NCBI RefSeq assembly: GCF_030272615.1
Contig: NC_081405.1
Coordinates: forward strand, 610,511,065-610,575,064
Reading direction: 5' to 3'
DNA length: 64,000 bases
From: Cryptomeria japonica
Lineage: Eukaryota > Streptophyta > Pinopsida > Cupressales > Cupressaceae
Below the pieces are notes generated by a model, which saw nothing but the letters and a program-made list of their open reading frames with translations, did not search any database and was not told the DNA's origin. Positions 58,141 to 64,000 of the stretch are shown here, one piece after another. Each line of letters begins with the position of its first letter. Within the stretch, counting starts at the first letter, position 1. Made by a program: the position numbers and the translations under genes.

Positions 58141-58360
58141 GAATGGTATGGTCCTAAAACAAACATTTTTAAAACATAGTTTTTAGAACTCCATCCAAAA
58201 AGTTATTTTTTATTATGTGGGTATTAGAAAAAATTACATATTTGAAAAGTACACTCAGAGGGCTATCTTTTATATTATTGACTTTTTCCAAGATTCAATC
58301 TCTAAGTGTTTCAAAATTTAAGCTCAAATGAGACAAAATCTTAAAAACAAGGAAAACACT

Positions 58361-58384
58361 TCCACTTTTTGGCCAAAAAGTGGA
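58361..58384. repeat. Perfect 24-bp palindrome near the right terminus
   Basis: Starts TCCACTTTTTGG and is its own reverse complement, centred on GGCC. It ends 18 bp before the element terminus and overlaps the inner part of the terminal repeat. Confidence 0.85.
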
Positions 58385-58406
58385 CCCATCTTGCACTGAC
58401 CCTTAT

Positions 58407-61400
58407 TAAATACTTTACCTATTCAAATGTTGTTATATAAGATCATTTATAAGCCAAGAAAAAATAAGGAAAATAATAACAGGCATAGGTTGCTTTAGAT
58501 TTATCCTCAATATTTGAGGGACAAGTTACTTGAGGAGGGTGGAATTCCAAGTACCTAAGGGCATTATATTGTGATGTATTAGATAGTAATCAATAAGGAT
58601 GTGGATTCATATGTTTTGTAAGGTTCCTTATTTACTAATTAGAATAAATATATTTTAGGTAGTTCAATGTTATATATTATGAGGCTTGAGGAAGCTATAC
58701 TATGTAAAAATAATTACATATATTTGGGATGTCTTTTTGGATATATACGCTAGGGTGGCTTCTTCTAACAAGGAGAATTGTAAATCAAAGTAAATTTGTA
58801 GAAATAATATACCATTTTCACATAACATTCACAAGATAAATAAATATAAAATAATTGTTTAGAATTAATAGTGCAAAAGAATAATAATCACACTACAAGA
58901 TAATGCTAGATGCACTTTAGGAAAACTCTTTTAACAAAAAAGCTAGCCTCGAAAAGTACCCACACAACTCAATACACTATCTCAAAAGAAAAAATTATAA
59001 TTAAATGTAATCTATTCATGTAAGACCTCTAAATTATCAAGCAAATTAGTTGCATTACTCCAAGTAGACACAAAAGTGAGAACTATGTAGCCACAGATCC
59101 TAATCCAGGCTTACACTAGTCATATATGCAACTTACAAGAGATGCTTAATTCATCCTTATCCTACAAACCAAATGTTATACAATCCAACCTCAACGACTA
59201 CTTTTGATAGTCTTTTATAAGACAAGTATTGTAGAAAATCACAAAATCATATTAAATAAACCATCTTCCTAAAAAATATGAGGTCACTAAACCATGACCC
59301 TATAGTAAAATATTTGGTACTAAGTTTTCTTAATATTAGATATATCCCAATATGAAATTCAATTTAAATATTTATATAAATGTCACATGTACACCATGAA
59401 AGTCCCCCAAGAATTCCTAACCCACATGGAATCCACATTACTAGGATATACCACAATTAAATATTCATTTTTTGCATTATAAGCATTATTATAGTACAAT
59501 TTATAGAACACACCTTTTCCAACAATATTTTGCTCTCAATTTATTTATATTATATTAGATTGTATCCCTACTCTCTTTTTAAAATTTATAACACACTTTC
59601 TAGTATATTAGAATGCATCTTTTCTCTCTATTTTTAATTCATAGCACACCTTATGCACATTAAGCTGATTTGTCTAAAAGGCTTTGATCTGTAATGTAGT
59701 ATACATCTAGTTCTCTATATTGTTATTAGTGAGATGTTGGGAAAGATATATGCCCTTCACTAGTTTGGTGGATTTCATTTAGACATCATAACAAACAAAA
59801 TTTGATATTTATCAAACCCTTTTGTAATAAACTACAAGCATTGTCTAGAATATATTTAAATGTTTGAGAAGTTTCAACACCTTCATGAAAAAATTTACTT
59901 GTCTTGTTATAAATTTACATTTATCTTCATTGTCCTTATAAATTTGGTTAATAGAACCAATAGGATGCTCATCACTATTCTAATCATTCTGAGTCAATAG
60001 TGATATAGTGGTGTAGTCAATTATCATAGAAATATAGTTTGAATGGTGTTTATAAATGTGGGTTGTTTAGGTTTTGAACTTTAGTAATTGCCCACTTGAT
60101 AACTTCAAAGACCCATTTCCCATCATTTATTCATTTGATATCATTTTATATGGTAACCCTAACTAGATTGGAAACATTACCTTGGGGGATAAATTTGAAC
60201 AACTAGCTTATTAATTTTGCACAATGATAGTCTAGATGAAGGGGCGCAATCCCAATCTTGTGAACTTTCACAATGTTGGGTATAACCAGGTTAAACTCAT
60301 GTGTTAATTTCTCTTCCATAATGGTAGAATCAGTCTTAAAATTGCTTAGTTTCATTCTATATAAACTACTTCATAGATCTTGGCATTTAAGGCATCATGA
60401 TTTGAAGTATAATTAGCTTTCTAACAAAAAAATTCATAACAAGTTTTCATATTTCTAGCATGTTAATCTTTACGTTGATGAGTTAGGAATGCAATTCTAT
60501 ATCTTAATTATAGATCATCGTTACTCTTGTGTTTTCCATTTTAACACATAAAGGAGCCTCCTCGCAACATTATTTTTAATGTTGGAATTTCTCCTATGGG
60601 AAAAGTATCCCACAATTCTACATTGTCAATATAGTCCTAAATTAGTACTTTTTACAAGAAAATGAACAATCAAGTTGCATGAGGACTATAATCCTCCAAT
60701 CCCATGAAAAAAGGAAATGATCAACTTTTGTTTTGGGCAGTGGAAGTTATCTTTTTCGTTTTCATTTACAGCAATTATTTTGATAGGCACAAAAATATTG
60801 ACATGCTTAATTTGTTCCTATACCATATTTTTACCAAATATTTTGGGTCCCATGTTGTTTGGATCATTCTTAGGCCATTCTATACCTATTTTGCCTTGTG
60901 CCAATCTTTGTATTTTATGATTGCAAGAATTTGCATCATCAAGTGAGTGAAATTGTGATTCAACATTTGATCTAACTAGGATTTTAGGAACTTGCAAACA
61001 TAAAAATATAATAGGAAATTGTTTATCATTTAACAAACTTATGGATTTCGCTTGCAAAAATACACAAAGAGTAGAAGAAATCCTTCTATTGCTATTGGTC
61101 GATCATTCTCCATCATAAGTTAGACATTCTATCCTTGTTGAAGGATGAATTGTAAAGGTTCCTAGGACCTATTCAGGTTCCATAGACACTTGGAGATGAT
61201 TTCAGTTTGAAAGTGCTCCACATTAAATAGAAACGTGATATTCAAACATTTAGTTTTCATAATTTCAAAATTTTATCCGAATTTCCATCTTGAACATCCA
61301 ATTTGGACTACGTTGATCATCAACATTGCAATATATAAATTCAATGATTGGCATTCATGGAAAAATGAAAAACCAAAGAAATAATTTTAATTGCCTTTTA

Positions 61401-64000
61401 TGGTTTGTAAAACAAGTCCTACTAGCTCTATGCACAAAATATTGCTATGAATTTAATACATGTCTAGTTAGGCATTCCCCCACATCCTAGAAGAGGTTAT
61501 GTTAGATCTTATCACTCCCATCTCCATCATAACAATCTCTCTCATTAATCTTCAATGCCTCTTCCCTACTCCCCTTTGGCCATACCTAGAAATGTTGTTT
61601 GAATTTTCTTTTAGTTCTATGTTGTTTGAAGTTTCTTTTAGTTCTATTTGATATTTTTAGATTCAATGTCTATTTACAGAAACTTGACAATCTAGCATAA
61701 AACAAAAAGTCAAAAAAGAAAATTGAATTTGTTTTCAGATTGGATGTTATTCTTGTACTCCTAGTGCATAGTTGCTTGCCCATGCCTATTCCAACGCTCC
61801 CCTTTTGCATACACCCAAGATACACTAGAAAATCGAATTTGATCAGTTGACAAACTTTCTTCTAACAAGATAATTTTTCTACCAGCTTTACCAAATCCTA
61901 CTATTAAAAGAAGACAATTTTGCTATTAGCTTTACCAAATCCTACTACAAAAACAAGGCGATTTCATTGCCAGGTTTACTAAATCCTACTACAAATATAG
62001 TCCCTATCTTTGGTGGCAAGAACTCCACTACTCTGCAACACTTATTGAAATCTACAAGTCATTCAATTGTTGTCTTTGTTTAAGAAAAGGAGCTCTATAA
62101 TGCTCGTGTGTTGCTAATTGAATTAATCTCTATATTGAATTAATCTCTAATTGAATTAATCTCTATATTAAAAAAATATAGATAAATTTATATTTAATAT
62201 ATAATTTGATCAATGATCTATGGAATCGTTTGAAATATTGAATTATAATAAAATTAAATATTTTACATTTTAAAGAAATCTTAATTTGTTATACATGAAT
62301 TTAACACAATTTTTTTTTCTTATTTCGATATAATTATATTTGATATGTAATTTGATCAATGACATATAAAATCATTTGAATTTTAAAATTATTTTGATTT
62401 GTATAATAGACATTTCTGTTTTACAAAAAACAAATGTTATATATTTAAAAAGAATTTCACACAAAAAGATACTTTTTCATTATGATATTTAATATAAATC
62501 ATGTTACTTCACAAACATATATCAAATCTATATAAAAATAAAAATTGATGATTAAAATAGTTGTATATCTTTGATTATTTTATATTTTTTATGGATATTA
62601 ATCTTTCTAATAGAATTTAAACTACATTTTTGTTTTTCAAATTAAAACCATACAACTTTAATTATTTTCAAGAAAGGAAAATTTTTAGTATGTAGGTATG
62701 TATGTATGTATGTACATGTATGTTTCTCCATGGGTAGTCCTAGTCCACCTCTAATTAGAGGTGTTGGAAATGATATTTTTACCTTTGTTTAGTTATTTTT
62801 TTATTGTGTCTACTAGATTTGGTATCAATAATCAAATAAAATCTTCTGACCTTCCTATTGTTTAGCAAAATGCTTGTGAATTGTGCTGGCAGCATGTTAT
62901 TTGTGAGATAGATTCCAAATTTCAGCATCTCTTTTAAATAAAAAGAATTCGAAGAGTTCTTCAAGCTTCTTTAGTTTATCAAATTCATGATTTATCTTGG
63001 AACTTCAACTCCATATTCTTTGGTCATACCTCTTAAATGGAATGCAATTGCCAATTCTCTAGCCAATTGAACTTCAAACACCCTTAAAGAATTAAATGTT
63101 TTTTGTTGAAATTATTTTTCTCCATATTAAGTTAATCAATTAGTACATTTTCTTTAGAATGATGTGAGCTAATCATTGTGCTTCATTATTGCTTTTTTCT
63201 AGGGTCATATAGCTTTAGAGTTCGTGGAATTGTGGGAGACCTTTTTGGTTCATCCCTATTTCTCTTGTTGTGATAGCTATGATTGTCAGAAATATTTTTA
63301 TATTCTCTTTAGAACCCCTATGATATCATTTCATAACAGAATCGATCAACAATAATTTTTAACTTTTTTTAATCAGTTTGAAGACCAATATGTAGATATC
63401 CATTGAAAAAAGAAAGCTTTGAATATTCAAGAGATCATTTAGATGTTCTAGTTGATAGTGTTTGTGACTTAACCACCACTGCCCTAATTTAAAAATAGTT
63501 CTTCAATACTCAATTTGATGTTGCATTTAATAGGATTACGCATTCTTTTGCTCCGTTCTATTTTATCTCTAGCTTGTTATAGGAATTAGTGTCCTTATGG
63601 GACTTTCCTTTCCACCACAGTTTGTATTAGATCCTTTTGTTTTGTAATATATTGTGCATCTCTAATTTTCTGTTCTATCTTCTTATCAAAGAAGGTAGTT
63701 GCTCTATTGAGATTATATGGTAGTTTGCATTAGAATAAAATCTAAGTCTTTTGCTTTCTGTGTCTGCTAAAAAAAGAGAATAGAGCCGTCGTTTGTGTGC
63801 GAACAAATCTGATGTGCAATCTTTTATTTTTTTTTAACTCTACTGATGTAAAAGAAAGCACGCTGTTATAAATATTTTTATATAAAAAACAACGGTAGCT
63901 CTTGTTAACTTGATACCAAAAAAATGATTTTTCTGATCACCACTGCTTCTGCTTTCTCTATTTTTTTGGTTCAGTTTGTATGAATATATTTTTCTCTTTT
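58407..64000. other. AT-rich terminal region without recognised gene
   Basis: No gene, RNA or retroelement domain could be supported over 5.6 kb on either strand. Open frames at 60,704-61,057 and 62,779-62,964 have no recognisable content. A TATG microsatellite lies at about 62,689-62,722. Confidence 0.35.
62689..62722. repeat. (TATG)n microsatellite
   Basis: Imperfect run of about eight TATG units, interrupted by TAGG and TACA. Confidence 0.8.

Larger units (their letters stand above)
54991..58402 (-). mobile_element. 3.4-kb DNA transposon-like element, family unknown
   Basis: The left end GGGTATGTGCAAG and reversed right end GGGTCAGTGCAAG match at 11 of 13 positions, and GTGGAAGT recurs some 30 bp inside both. 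TTAT borders each end. One minus-strand gene (57,275 to 55,260) fills most of it, and GGGCCC-centred palindromes lie on both sides of the gene. Ends and duplication length agree with the 43,346 element. Four-base duplications occur in a few superfamilies such as Sola, but I cannot assign one. The right 870 bp are AT-rich and non-coding. Confidence 0.6.

Noticed and set aside
60704..61057. Overlapping open frames on both strands near 60.8 kb
   Set aside because: AT-rich, under 81 codons, no motif, promoter or homologous context recognised.
62930..63060. Possible LINE RNase H remnant (plus-strand KRIRRVLQASLVYQIHD)
   Set aside because: No catalytic residues in register and no neighbouring RT text; resemblance too weak to report.

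Overview
The window comes from a large, repeat-rich plant nuclear genome. The evidence is a plant-type cationic amino acid transporter, plant Ty1/copia and Ty3/gypsy (Ogre/Tat) retroelements, a plant mobile domain ORF, PPR relics, AT-rich sequence and very low gene density. A gymnosperm or other large-genome seed plant is plausible, but the sequence alone does not name the species. I found no intact host gene, no rRNA or tRNA gene and no CRISPR array.

Layout. 1-2,800: a decayed LINE ORF1 and a degenerate repeat. 2,824-11,896 (minus): a two-exon cationic amino acid transporter (CAT) gene. It is split in exon 2 by a complete copia element (3,877-8,958, 5-bp target duplication) and also has a TAG in exon 1. 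13,950-19,160: a second LINE ORF1 relic, an LTR remnant with a primer-binding-like site, and a decayed copia pol on the minus strand. 21,551-39,879: an Ogre/Tat-type gypsy element of about 18 kb, with a long leader, a broken gag-pol that carries two RNase H domains, an antisense plant mobile domain ORF, an array of 16 AGCGCT palindromes and a 3' LTR copy. 40,858-47,572: an inverted duplication of a PPR gene fragment, with a 1.56-kb terminal-inverted-repeat (TIR) element between the arms. 50,057-51,429: a solo LTR with target duplication. 52,400-53,545: a third LINE ORF1 relic (minus). 54,991-58,402: a 3.4-kb DNA transposon-like element with a broken transposase-like gene, GGGCCC-centred palindromes and TIRs resembling those of the 43.3-kb element. 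58,407-64,000: AT-rich sequence with no recognised gene.

The strongest candidate for something undescribed is the pair of TIR elements at 43.3 and 55.0 kb. Both begin GGGT.nGTGCA-like, both have 4-bp W-only target duplications, and one encodes a Cys/His-rich protein with an SDNC motif that I cannot place in a named superfamily. The second is the Ogre/Tat element's AGCGCT array, phased at about 20 bp just upstream of its antisense mobile-domain ORF. Within the retroelements the parts work as usual: LTR promoter, tRNA-primed reverse transcription, and Gag, protease, RT/RNase H and integrase. Every copy here is disabled by stops or frameshifts.
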